The notes under the pieces are model-generated. The model saw only the letters and a program-made list of their open reading frames with translations, did no database searches and was not told the DNA's origin. This document shows positions 49,863-60,850 of a DNA stretch of 64,000 bases, piece by piece. This DNA comes from Melampsora larici-populina 98AG31. Lineage: Eukaryota; Basidiomycota; Pucciniomycetes; Pucciniales; Melampsoraceae. Where the stretch lies: positions 264,720 through 328,719 of the forward strand of contig NW_006768831.1 in assembly GCF_000204055.1 (NCBI RefSeq), written 5' to 3'. How positions within the stretch are numbered: position 1 is the first letter of the stretch; every line of letters starts with the position of its first letter. A program made the translations under genes and the position numbers.

Positions 49863-50520
49863 TTAGAAAACTTGCATTTTTTTGGCTTGAGCCATACATT
49901 TGGTTTCTTTGATATCTCTTACACCTGGTCCTGTATAAATGAGACTATGGTAGAGAATATCATCCTGATACACTGCTACATCCCTACCTATGTATGTTTG
50001 TGCAATATCTTGAATGACATACTGAAAAATCCTGGAGCACCTGTTGGACAAAATAGAATTGTACAGCCTTGCAAATGAAAGCGCTTTGTCTCTTTAGCAT
50101 GACATCCTCAGCATTCAAAAGACCATCAATGAATTCCATTGTGAAAGGAAATATATACTTCTTTTTTATTGTCACTGCATTCAACTTCCGACAATCAAAG
50201 CAAGGGCAAAAGTTTCAATCTTTTTTGCCAGTGAATAATGCAGGTGCACCCCACGGAGGAGCGGTGTGTCTGATTGTTCCATTTTTCAATCCTTTCTCTA
50301 ACATTTCATATAACGCCTCCCCTACTTTTGGTGATAATGGCATCACTTTGCAGGCTTGAGTTGCTCCTGGTATTAAGTCAACACAAAACTCATACTCTCA
50401 ATGAGGTGGTAGCACATTTGAGTGTAATTTCTCAAACATTGCAAGATATTCATGATACTCACTTGGAATAATTCAGCTGCTGGTTTCTCTGGAATGCCTT
50501 TGAGTTGATCTGATGTGTAA
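49863..50520 (-). pseudogene. Ty3/gypsy reverse transcriptase relic
   Basis: The minus strand carries, in changing frames, the start of a gypsy-type reverse transcriptase. In order: YHEYLAMFEKLHSNVLPPH, a stop, then CVDLIPGATQACKVMPLSPK, EMLEKGLKNGTIRHTAPPWG, GAPALFTGKKD, a stop, then CRKLNAVTIKKKYIFPFTME (RKLN motif), and finally YIGRDVAVYQDDILYHSLIY, where YQDD is the polymerase motif (usually YLDD). Stops and deletions between the motifs show it is dead. No LTRs, integrase or RNase H were recognised nearby. The window between the RKLN block and YQDD is shorter than normal, so an internal deletion is likely. Confidence 0.75.
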
Positions 50521-50561
50521 TGAGTTCAAGCGGATTGATTGTTGACACTGTTGAGTGGAGG

Positions 50562-51077
50562 TACCTGGACAGAACAGGTACATTAAGTTCTGGATGAACT
50601 TGTAAAGGTAGAAAAGAGGGCGGAGGAAATCATGCCTTACCTGGACAGAACAGGTACGTTAAGTTCTGGATGAACTCATAAAGGTAGAAAAGAGGGTGGA
50701 GGAAATCATGCCTTACCTGCAAAAGAGCAGGACGAACGACAGTGGTAGGAAGGGTCTCAAGCTTCAGTTTCCACGTGATCATGAATTTCAAACACACGCA
50801 TATAGTAGTGAAGAAAATAGAAGAATAGAAAACTAAATAAGAGAAAGAAAAAGAGATAATCACCTGGACAGAACAGGTACGTTAAGTTCTGGATGAACTT
50901 GTAAAGGTAGAAAAGAGGGCAGAGGAAATCACGCCTTACCTGCAAAAGAGCAGGACAAACAACAGTGGTAGGAAGGGCTGTTGTAAAGGGTGAGTACAGT
51001 CCAGGTAATAAAGCACACACAGATATTTGAGTAAGAGGAAAAAAATGCTTACTCTCAAGCTTCAGTTTCCACGTGAT
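50562..51077. repeat. Compound direct repeat block
   Basis: A 77-bp unit beginning ACCTGGACAGAACAGGTAC occurs in tandem at 50562 and 50639 and again at 50861. The second and third copies share a further segment to about 50754 and 50976 (TGCAAAAGAGCAGGAC... to GGAAGG). A second box, TCTCAAGCTTCAGTTTCCAC, follows at 50755-50779 and 51053-51077. The order is A-A-B then A-B, with the spacer between changing, so a unit of about 220-300 bp was duplicated with indels. Copies differ at only a few bases, suggesting recent events. Open frames in this block are short and have no motif. Confidence 0.8.
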
Positions 51078-51598
51078 GAGGAGGGAAACTGGAGCTCGAG
51101 AGAGAGCCGGTATAAATGAAAAGTTCAGGTCACACAAAATTTTGAAAACACATCCCAAAGAGAAAATGATAAAACACACACACATAAGTAGTTGAGACAG
51201 ATACAAATTTGGACAAGAATGAACAGAGATGAAAAAGAAGAAAAGCTACATTGGGATTTGTGGTACCAGTTTATCTAAGCCACCTGAAACACTACACGTA
51301 CTCCAACTTGAGTCTTCTTCTCCTGCCCTAGTCTTGAATTATCAGCACCTCATTCCTGCATCACACCTTCTAAGTACCTTACTGCTCTTCTACGTGATGT
51401 ACTTGACATACTAACCCAACTACACAACAACATGATGCCAATGTAGCCAACAATTTCCGTGATGTATTTGCTGCATCAATCTTTGTTGGTGTTGGTTTCA
51501 TTGATTGACACAATTTTTGAAAATATCCATTTGGTCTTGTTATACCCGTTTGTAATTGTTTGAAGGTCTGTTAGAGGTGTTCAAAACTTGTGTTTTGT

Positions 51599-51699
51599 GC
51601 CCCAGAAGTGTCCAGAAGTGACATCCAGAAACTTCTGGGACACCTCCAAAATGTTCTGGATGTCACTTCCGGACCTTTCTTGATAGCTTTGAGAGCCCC
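51599..51699. repeat. Dispersed MITE-like repeat, copy 2
   Basis: This shares ends and internal AGAAGTGACATCCAGAA and GAGAGCCCCAT with the copy at 13158-13252. It is itself partly palindromic: CCAGAAGTGTCCAGAAGTGA near the left, and CTGGATGTCACTTCCGG near the right. Confidence 0.65.
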
Positions 51700-52418
51700 A
51701 TGATGAACCCATCCCTCCCCAGCCTGCCATTACCTGACTTGTGTCTTTCCACAAACACCCCTTAGCCCAGCAGGTCTCAGGCTATGTGTTCATTCTATGT
51801 ACAGATAACAAAATTGCACTGCAATTACCATACAACACTTCAAGGAATTGACTTGGTCTTCTCACCAATCTCTGGAGGAGCTATCTATCTAACTGCTTGT
51901 GTCAGTTTTTCTCTCACTCATCTCATTCATGGTTACTTTGTTGCTAATTTGAAAATCGATTTTGCTATTAATTCATATCACATCTCTTTCAATAAATCAC
52001 TAAGAAGAACAGCCATGTAAAATCATCTTTGGGAATTTAAGTTGGATAATTGATCAAATCAAACAATTGATTGGAACTGAACAATTGATTAAAATCCAAC
52101 TATCAATCAAAATCAAGCAATTGATCAAAACTTAACAACCAATCAGAGTTCAACAGTTAACTTCTCGAGCTTGCCTATCCCATCTTTCAATAGTGATTTT
52201 TTTATCTGTTCCTATTCACATCAGTCTCAATGATTGCATTTAAGTATGGCTTACTTAATTTTTAAAATGGAAAAGAGCCAATGACTATCTTTTTGTGTTG
52301 TAAAGCAGAGATCTTGTTCAATTGATGAAAAGATGGATTTAATCATTTGCAATTTGAGTTGATGGTAGCTTTGATGAGAACATGGATGTTGAGGAAATCA
52401 TGACACTGGAACTATAGT
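51700..52418. other. Gene-free AT-rich DNA
   Basis: No supported gene. At 52040-52160 there is a run of loosely repeated CAATTGATCAAA/CAACTATCAATC-type words. Confidence 0.4.
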
Positions 52419-52565
52419 GGTACACAAACATCTCAACCCGACTTAATAAAACCCATTGTAACTCAATTGAAGTTTGATTTTTTAGCGCTAAAAACTCAAA
52501 ATCAATCGGGTTGCCACGGGTTTTTTGGATGTCTTTTTGAGGTCAGGTTGAGATGTTTGTGTACC
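52419..52565. mobile_element. MITE, 147 bp, 24-bp terminal inverted repeats
   Basis: GGTACACAAACATCTCAACC and four more bases (52419-52442) match the reverse complement of 52542-52565 at 23 of 24 positions. The centre contains the palindrome TTTTAGCGCTAAAA. TATA-like sequence lies outside both ends (CTATAGT and CTTATAA), which may be a blurred TA-type target site. It has no coding capacity. Confidence 0.8.
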
Positions 52566-53123
52566 CCTTATAATTATCTTTCATTGAGGTCTTAATAATC
52601 AAACATTACAATTTGTTTTATCTCAAGACTTGGTGTGAATGTGTTGGGTAGTTGTTTGAGTACAATTCATGACCATCAAAACCACTCACAGTAGCTCTCA
52701 CCATAGCTCACAGTGCCATCATTTGTTAGATCACTTATGTACAAGTAGACACAGAAAAGATACCATATCCTTGGGGCCAAAAGATCACTACAGGGTGACA
52801 TATACTTTCTGCGTCTACTTGTACACAATTATGCCTTTAAACTCTTTTAAAGTCCCATCCAATTAAAATTCCTATTCTTTGTCTAAAAAGGAACTCCTTA
52901 TCAAGGTGAAGATACATTTGTATGTCATTTGATAAAAATTTGAGCTGTCAGAAGATAATCAATAGGGGTGATGGAGTTGCAAGGGAAGATTGGCCGGTGA
53001 TTGATGACTATGATGATGCGGTGTTGATGAAGTCAATGCAAAGTGAAGGCAGATTTGAGAAGGATCTGTCGATTATTTTGAACATAAAGATTCACAAATG
53101 CTTCTGGAGCCCAGATGTGCCCT

Positions 53124-53173
53124 GTCAATGGTTTTAGGTTTTTACAGTGTAAAAACCTCTAAAACGTATTGAC
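53124..53173. repeat. Near-perfect 50-bp palindrome
   Basis: GTCAAT at 53124 pairs with ATTGAC at 53173, then TTTTA with TAAAA, and GGTTTTTACA with TGTAAAAACC, with only two small mismatched spots and almost no loop. It lies 36 bp from the next foldback element. Confidence 0.75.
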
Positions 53174-53209
53174 ATGTTACATCACTTATAATAAAGATAA
53201 AATAATCAC

Positions 53210-53363
53210 GGTACTCAAAGCAAGTATGTAGGCGTAGATATTCTGCGCTACATACTTTTTTTTGGCGGGGAAAAAACAAAAATATACTTTTGGTCTTGTT
53301 TTCCCCACCAAAAACAAGTATGTAGCAAAAAGTATGTATGCGTACATACTTGCTTTGAGTACC
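53210..53363. mobile_element. Foldback MITE, 154 bp, 21-bp perfect terminal inverted repeats
   Basis: Positions 53210-53230 (starting GGTACTCAAAGCAAG) are the perfect reverse complement of 53343-53363. Inside, further blocks also pair: CTACATACTT with AAGTATGTAG, and TTTTGG-GGGGAAAA with TTTTCCCC-CCAAAA. The whole 154 bp can therefore fold into one long hairpin. No clear target duplication is seen. The GGTAC start resembles the 52419 element, but the sequences inside differ. Confidence 0.85.
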
Positions 53364-55834
53364 CTAAATAAGTACAAATTAGTGAAACACACTCCTACAC
53401 TTGAGTTTCAAGAGTGCATTACAAAAACTTATCTTCATTATGATTATGAAATGGCTGAACTCACTAACAACATTGTAGCTAACAATGTACCCTTTGTTTA
53501 CATATCATGATAGACACCAAACAAAGGGTTGATTATTTACCCTTGAACTAAATTAAGGAAAACCCTCAACCAGGCTAAATTACAAAAAGGTAACAAAGCT
53601 GGGGGCTTTACTGGGTCCAATGCAGCCTCTAACCCCTTGTCAATTTGCCTTGTGTGCCTCATTGGCTCCGATTGCACTTGGTCCTCTGACACCACCAGCA
53701 TAAATTAACTTTCACAGAGAAAATGATTGCGTTTAGAGCAACAAACAATTGAAAATGCATTAAATCAGCATTTCCAATTATTAGATAATATATGTGTTTA
53801 CCCAGTTGACACAAAAACCCGGTATGTACACCCAGTTGTGTTTTTGGTGGCAACTTTGTGTATCTATTGATAGCTCTTGATAGCTTCCAGCCAAAAGTTT
53901 GACTGGGTGTATGGTGCTTTTATGCAACCAGGTTGAGTTTGAACACGGCTAATGCTTTAAATGTAACCATTTTTTCTGTAGGAAAATTACTTTATGCTAA
54001 TAGTGTGAGGTTTCCTTTGGTGTTGACAAAGCTTGGTTTTCAAAAGCTGCTGGCTGATTGTTGTCTTTCATTTTGGTTGTTTGGTCTGTAATGCCTTCTA
54101 AATGGTGTCTCTGGTCTTATATGGTTCTTTGTACTCTGAAATTATATGTGAGGCATACTGACATGGCAGGAGGTTTAATGAGTTGAAAAACTCCACCCCC
54201 TCATTGAGAATCATATTGTGCCTCTCAGGCTCCCCTAATGAAGTCCTTTCAACGGCTGCACTGCTTGAATTTTCAGTCTATAGTGATTCATTGTGCCAAC
54301 AATATGTTGATGATTTGCCTTGATCCACAGCATTCCCAGATTTATGTTGTACTTGTCTCATAACTTGGTGATGATTGTTAAGGTCTCAGACTTGGGACAA
54401 GAGCAAGGATGATGTGTGTTGATAATGTGTGTTGATAATGTGATTGCAACATGAAGAAGATCAATGCTGAACTCTTAGTCAGTATAAGAGCGCTGAATTT
54501 ATGGTATAAGCATTTGTAAGATGTGTAAGTGCGTAATATGCTCATAACAACCACTCCCCTTCATATCTCAACCTCCTCTTGATGGATTAGATATCTTTCC
54601 ACAGGTGAGCATTGAAAACCCAGTGGGAAAAGAGCTTTCACCCTAAATTCCTTCCCTGTGTCCTTCTGTATTGCTTTCCTGCTTGAGGGTATCTTGTATT
54701 GTAATCATTTCCTTTGCTTTTCCTAAAACTTTTTCCGGCTCCCATGAATTGTGATTGGTGCCATAACCCTTTCAGCCAACCAGATATTCCACTTCACCCC
54801 TTTGTTTTCTTTGTTTAAAAGTTCACTGTAGATCTGGGTCTTACTCATTGTGTGGGCCTACACACAAGCTGAACCTGTCAAAGTTAGTTGATATTGGAAT
54901 CACATTTCCGCACAATCCAGGAGTGGTAACTGGCTAAACATACTAAAATGGAAAGAAGAAGAGCTTAAAGAAGCTCTGCTGCATTTATTCCAAGGTTTCA
55001 CAACATTTACAGCCCTCAAAAAGGGATTCTAAACCAAAGTGCTTGCAATTCACGCTGATCTCAGGCCAAAGTTGGGTTATAAGGCCGCATTGAAAGAGGG
55101 GCTTAGCTAAGCTTGACTGCTGCCTGTTATTATTTATTCTAACAAGACACTGACTTCAAGATGCATTGTCAATGACGTGCAGGTCCTTATAAGAACCCCG
55201 ACTACATTGCATGTTTACATATTGCGCCGCGACAAGTACTGAGAAGTTGATGCGGGAGGGTTGTGTGAGCACGGTCAGGTTAGCGGGCAAGCCCGCCTAT
55301 GTATTGCTTGTAGTGTCAAAATCAGTACCTTCAAAGCGGTATGACCAGCTTTGCTTCAGATAATTAGCAAGAGCCATGATTCACTTGTCCATGTGGTTGA
55401 AAACCACTGTCATCAGAAAATAATCAGCATGAGGTCATGAAAGGCAACTTGCAGACTTGATCACAAAATCATCTGAATTGTATATGTTTTGCCTCTGATT
55501 AGCCTTATAAGGACCTACACCTTGTAGGATTTGTCTCATCATATCATAAATACCATATCTTGCGTTTGCTGACTTGAATCCTTCAAAACAGAAAGCGTCA
55601 AGTTCCATGTGAAATATTAGGGATGCTTGTATGTAGGGAGTGGGACTGGTGTTTTTGATTACATGTGCAGTGTAAATATGTGCCGATCAACTCCTTCCAC
55701 GCTACACTTGTCACATCATCGAATCTGAAATCTCGATCAATCTACTCTCCAACAAACTTGAAATCTCTTGAAAACTAAAATATTAAAATTAACCGAATTC
55801 CTTTATCACTTCTTCAAATCTCAAGCCCTGTAAA
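53364..55834. other. Gene-free DNA and promoter of Tudor-SN
   Basis: No supported gene. A 15-bp tandem duplication (GTGTGTTGATAATGT, about 54414-54445) is present. The 100 bases before 55835 are the likely leader. Confidence 0.45.
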
Positions 55835-58800
55835 ATGTCGACTCAAATGCGAGGTAGGCTTGTGAATACTTATACATGAACAACTCTTTACTGACAAAAG
55901 TCTCTTGCAGCCATTGTCAAATCTGTTCTTTCTGCGGTAATATCTTGATTTGAATTTGGCTGGTGATATCGAAATATTGAGAGATAGAATGTATAATTTC
56001 CAGGATACGGTAATTTTAAGAGGTCGCCCTGCCAATGGTCAGCCTCCCAAAGAGCGTACACTCCATCTATATGGGTAAGCTACTCACAATCGATATAATT
56101 AGACCCTACCTATGGGATGAAACTGATTGTTGGATTTTGATGTTCCAGATTGAGTGCACCACGCACCGGAAGTCGAGATCGTCCGGATGAGCCATGGGCT
56201 TTCGAAGCTAGGGAATTTGTGAGGCAATTGATAGTTGGAAAGGATGTGGCCTTGTTTGTTCTCGTATCTTGATATCATCTCAGATCACTTCTTCAAATGA
56301 CATCATTTACGCTTCAATATAACCAACGCCTTTTCACAGTTCTATCTCTTACACCAGTCCTTCCGGAGCCGAATTTGGAGTGATTCATCTGATGGACAAC
56401 CCTACTTCACCCTTGGATGTCCCTTTTGAGATCGTCAAGAACGGCTGGTCAAAATTGAGGGAAAACATATCTTTCAAACATAATGATTCGGACGATGTCA
56501 GTGATGGTCCTGAGCAAGAACGCAGGAATCTATTGAAACTAGCCGAAGAAAACGCAAAACGAGACGGCTTGGGAATTTGGGCAGATGCTACACCGGTAAG
56601 TGCATGTTATGCTGTAATATTGATCAATCTGAAGAGCTTATCTGATGTAAGCACCCGAATTCTACCAGTTGGAAATCAACTATTCGATGCCAGAAGACCC
56701 GGCAGGATTCCTTTCGGAGCACAAAGGAAAACCATTAGATGGTGCGTAGCATGGATAGTCTTTTTGGTTCGACGATACAAATGTTTGGTTAGAGTTAAAA
56801 TCAAGTGTGTTTCATGACGGATGCCAGCAATCATCGAGTCCATCTCGAACGGTACGACGGTCAGAGCTCGACTTCTTTTGGGCCCCGCTCAACATCAATT
56901 CATCACCCTCACCATGGCAGGCGTTCGTTCGCCTCGCTCACGCCAACATACCAATGCAACAAATGATTCTGCAGCGCAAGGCCAGAATATTCCTGATGGA
57001 GAGCCTTTCGGTGACGAAGCCAGGTTCTTTACCGAGACACGACTTCTACAACGCAAGGTTACGGTCGTGCTTATTTCTTTGCCAAGCCCTCAAGCCACTA
57101 ATTTGGCCGCTCAGACCAGCCAAGTACAACAAAATGTGACAGTTGGAAGTTTAATTGGAATCGTTCAACACCCAGCAGGCTCAATTGCAGCCTTGTTGTT
57201 AGCAAATGGATTGGCCCGAGTTGTGGACTGGCATGCAGGCTTTTTGTCATCGGTACCTGAACAACTTGGGGGTGGTATGGAGCGCTTGAGAAAGGCTGAA
57301 AAAGAAGGTAGAGATACCAAACGAGGTCTATGGAAAACTCTTGCGGTCGCCGGGAGCGGATCGGCTACTTCCAAAGACAATGTTCCCGGGGGTTCAAGCA
57401 GTAAGACGAAGTTCGAAGGCACGGTTGCAAGAGTGTGGAGTGGGGAGCAGCTGAGCATAAGAGTTTCGGCCCCTGGGCAAAAAATTGTAGAAAGAAAGAT
57501 ACAGCTCAGCAGTGTTCGACTTCCAAGGTGAGTTACCAGCTGGTACACCGCGCCTCTATGCAGTTTTCATACTCAGCTTGACTTTCGGTCTCGAGCAGAC
57601 CCACAGATCCAAAGATGGGAGGGTTGGCTTCAGATGCGCGCGAAATGTTGAGGCGAAAATTGATAGGAAAGCAAGTACAAGTCGCCATCGACTACATCCG
57701 GCCCAAAGAAGGCGACTACGAAGAAAAGGAATGCGCCACCGTAAAGCTGCCTGCCGGAGTGTAGGTCCATTTGTATACCTATATCTCAGCGGCTGAACAA
57801 TTTCTGACGAGCTGAACTGTAACAAAGAAACGTGGCCAACTTGCTGGTTGAGCGTGGGTACGCCACTGTCTTACGACATCGTCAAGGCGAGGATCGTTCG
57901 TCTGAATACGATCAACTTATGGCGACAGAAATGAAGTATGTCGAATTGAGTCCTGGCAACGCACATGTGCACTAGCTTACGCAAGCAAATGTTGATGGAT
58001 AGGGCTCAAACTGAGGGCAAGGGCCTTCATTCTGGAAAGGAATTTCCATTGCCGAAGATCACCGATGTTTCTGAGGTGTGTTTTGACCTGAAGTATAACC
58101 TGAACACTACTGATATATGCGGCTTCTGATGATTTGTCTCGAAAGAACGCGAACCGAGCCAATTCTTACCTTTCCGGCTGGAAGCGCCAGACCAAAATGC
58201 CAGGTGTGGTTGACTACGTAGCCAGTGGATCGCGGTTCAAGATTTGGTTCCCAAAACAAGATTTGAAATTCACTTTAGTTTTGAGCGCCATCAAATGCCC
58301 CAAAACCGCAAGACACCCAGGGGAAAAGAGCGAACCTTTTGGGGCTGAGGCCTTGGACTTTGTCAATCAATTGATTTTACAACGTGACGTCGATGTTCAG
58401 GTGGAGGCTACTGACAAGAGTGGAGGTTAGGTGACCGTCACGTACTATGATCATCGTGTTGAAGCTATTCTATTATGACAGTGCTGATTATGGATTTGAT
58501 GCATATAGGCTTCATTGGCTCGCTATTTTTCAACAAGACTGAAAACCTCTCTGTCCTCCTCGTTCGTGAGGGTTTGGCAAGCTGTAATGAATTTTCCCTG
58601 GATCGTTCTCCCTACGGAAAGGAGCTCCTAGCTGCTGAAGAAGAGGCTAAGAAGAATCGCAAAAATGTAAGTCATGTATAACCGTTGCATGATTCGGAAC
58701 ATTCGACATTTATCATTGTAATTGACAATCATGCACAATTTAGCTTTGGCGAGATTTTGACACGCAGAATACGGAAGCATTGACCTACGCCTCGAACGGT

Positions 58801-59843
58801 GTGAAAGATGGCGCAGCTCGCCCTAACAAGGAATACGTGGATATCCTTGTGTCAGTTCTTGCTCGCCTATCAAAGCCTCTCTGTCTATTGAAACCCTTAG
58901 CCTTCTCGCTTTTGCTGACTGGGATTGATCAATAGGTCTGACGTGCGCGAACCTTCGGAAGGGACTCGGCTAAGTTTCTCAGTTCAAGTCTTGAAGAACG
59001 GCGGTCAGTAGTAGCCTCATTACCGTGTAGCTACACAAACATTTACTTATTCCCCAAGATCATCTTATTCGACTCGGCAGGCATTCCTGAATTGACACAG
59101 CTGATGTCCGATTTCTCGCTACATCACCGCACGGCATCGACTACGCCCAATGCTGGTCAGTATCGCGTTGGAGACTTGGTCTCAGCCAAATTTTCGGTCG
59201 ATAATGCATGGTACCGTGCAAGGATTTGCAAGAACATGATGTCCAGGAAAGAAGCCGATGTGGTCTTCATCGACTATGGCAATTCCGAGACGGTGTCACA
59301 TTCAAATCTCAGACCGTTAGATGTCAGATTCAAGACGTTGCCAGCTCAGGCTAAGGAAGCCACATTAAGCTTTGTGAAGCTTCTAGGTACAGACTCGGAG
59401 TATGGAGTCGAAGCCATGGACAGGTTCAAGTCTTTGGTGGAGGTAAGTTGGGAATAACCCCCCTGCTCAATGTCCATGACTGATATTCTCGGTCTCATTG
59501 AAGGGTCGCACATTGGTGGCCAACATCGACTACCGGGATCCTGCACAGAAAGGCTTACTTCATCTATCATTATATGAGCCATCTGATTCCCCCACGTCGA
59601 TTTCGTCTATCAATACCACTCTGGTCCAAGACGGTTATGCATTGATAGACAATGGAGCCCCTTACAGATCGGCTTATCCGGATATGTATCGTGCGCTTCA
59701 GAATGCTAAAACCGAAGCTAAGAAAAACCGGGCTGGCGCTTATGAATTTGGAGATGGTGAGAAACATTTTGTTTGAATCTGCTATGACATGTCTTGGTGC
59801 TTACCTTGATTCCATGCCTCACTCTCTAGCCTTCGAAGATTGA
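55835..59843 (+). CDS. Tudor-SN (SND1/p100) RNA-binding nuclease-fold protein, about 944 aa
   Basis: Multi-domain RNA-binding protein with staphylococcal-nuclease (SN) repeats and a Tudor domain, acting in RNA processing, decay and stress granules. Exons: 55835-55853, 55911-55936, 56004-56074, 56149-56253, 56340-56595, 56669-56741, 56828-57527, 57599-57760, 57828-57935, 58003-58075, 58146-58425, 58509-58666, 58744-58850, 58936-59003, 59081-59442, 59504-59756, 59830-59843; total 2835 nt, all phases agree. SN1 is at about 5-160 (AIVKSVLSADTVILRGR, WAFEAREFVRQLIVGKD). SN2 starts at AIIESISNGTTVRARL, SN3 at FEGTVARVWSGEQLSIRV and SN4 at GVVDYVASGSRFKIWFP. The Tudor core at about 760-825 reads YRVGDLVSAKFSVDNAWYRA then VVFIDYGNSETV. 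A split SN-like tail follows. Length fits the family (human 910 aa). The first exons are very small (19 and 26 nt). The final intron is a choice: reading through gives a stop at 59776 instead of a GDAFED end. Confidence 0.93.
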
Positions 59844-60850
59844 ACCATGTCGATGAAAAAATTCTACGCAGCCTGACATGGGCCCGCTACGGTGTCTACT
59901 CAAATTTGCGCTTACCCGCGTACTTCAATGGGCTATTGTTTAAAAGAGTTACCATTCGAGTGAATCACCTATGAACTGATGATTGTTTGACGCGTCCTCG
60001 CACTTTGGATCCATGACAAATGTATCAAACTAGCCCTTCCACTGAATTTCGCTCTGCCTTCCGCATCAGTTGCGGGTCATAAAACGTCCTATGTCCACTT
60101 GTGACATCTTTGCATAGTAGTAAGATTCCCCACCCTAAGGTATCTGACCGCCTGTTGTTGGTACAGTCACCAGTGTCTGTGGTTTTCAAGCTTGAAGCTT
60201 TCTGGCCAATCACTTGTGTCTGTATTGAGAGCCTGAGGGTTCCATAAATTTAGCCCATCGCGATCCCTTGTATCACTATATTGGGCTCCTTGATCTGGCT
60301 ACCTTGGAATTGCGGCAATCATGGTGGCCGTGTTGATTGGCATAAAATCCTGTACAGATGGAAGACTCCAATGGTGACTTTGGAGAACCCAATTGGTTGA
60401 TGAGTGATACAAAGATATGTCTTGATCATAAAACATTATGATTGAGCAATTGATTTGCTTTCCTGGTTGGATCATTGAGTCATTCTCTTGATAGTGTCAC
60501 TTATGCAATAGTGACTAATGTGACCAAACGAGTAAATTCAGAGAGGTTGAAAAAGAACAAAGAATTGACAGGGGCTTAGTTGAACTCAAGAAAGAAGGGA
60601 AGAAAGGAGGCTAAAAATCTCAATACAAGCCACTGGCACTGATCATCATGACCATATGGTTTGGAAATGAGAAGCTGATGAAGTAGAGACCAGTGTGAAT
60701 TGTGCCAAGCTTCATGAAATCTACTTGAATTTTGAATGATCACGTTTGTACTTAAGTTTCATAAAGTCTCCAATCCCCTAAATGCTGAGTCGCAGTCGAA
60801 CTCTATGCTCCTGAAAGCACCACACACACACACATGTTCAGAAATTCAAG
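59844..60850. other. Intergenic DNA
   Basis: Between two same-strand genes. No supported gene. A (CA)n run of about 14 bp lies at about 60820-60834, just before the start of the next gene. Confidence 0.5.

Noticed and set aside
50757..51206. 149-codon minus-strand ORF
   Set aside because: It consists of the direct repeat units read in one frame; no domain.
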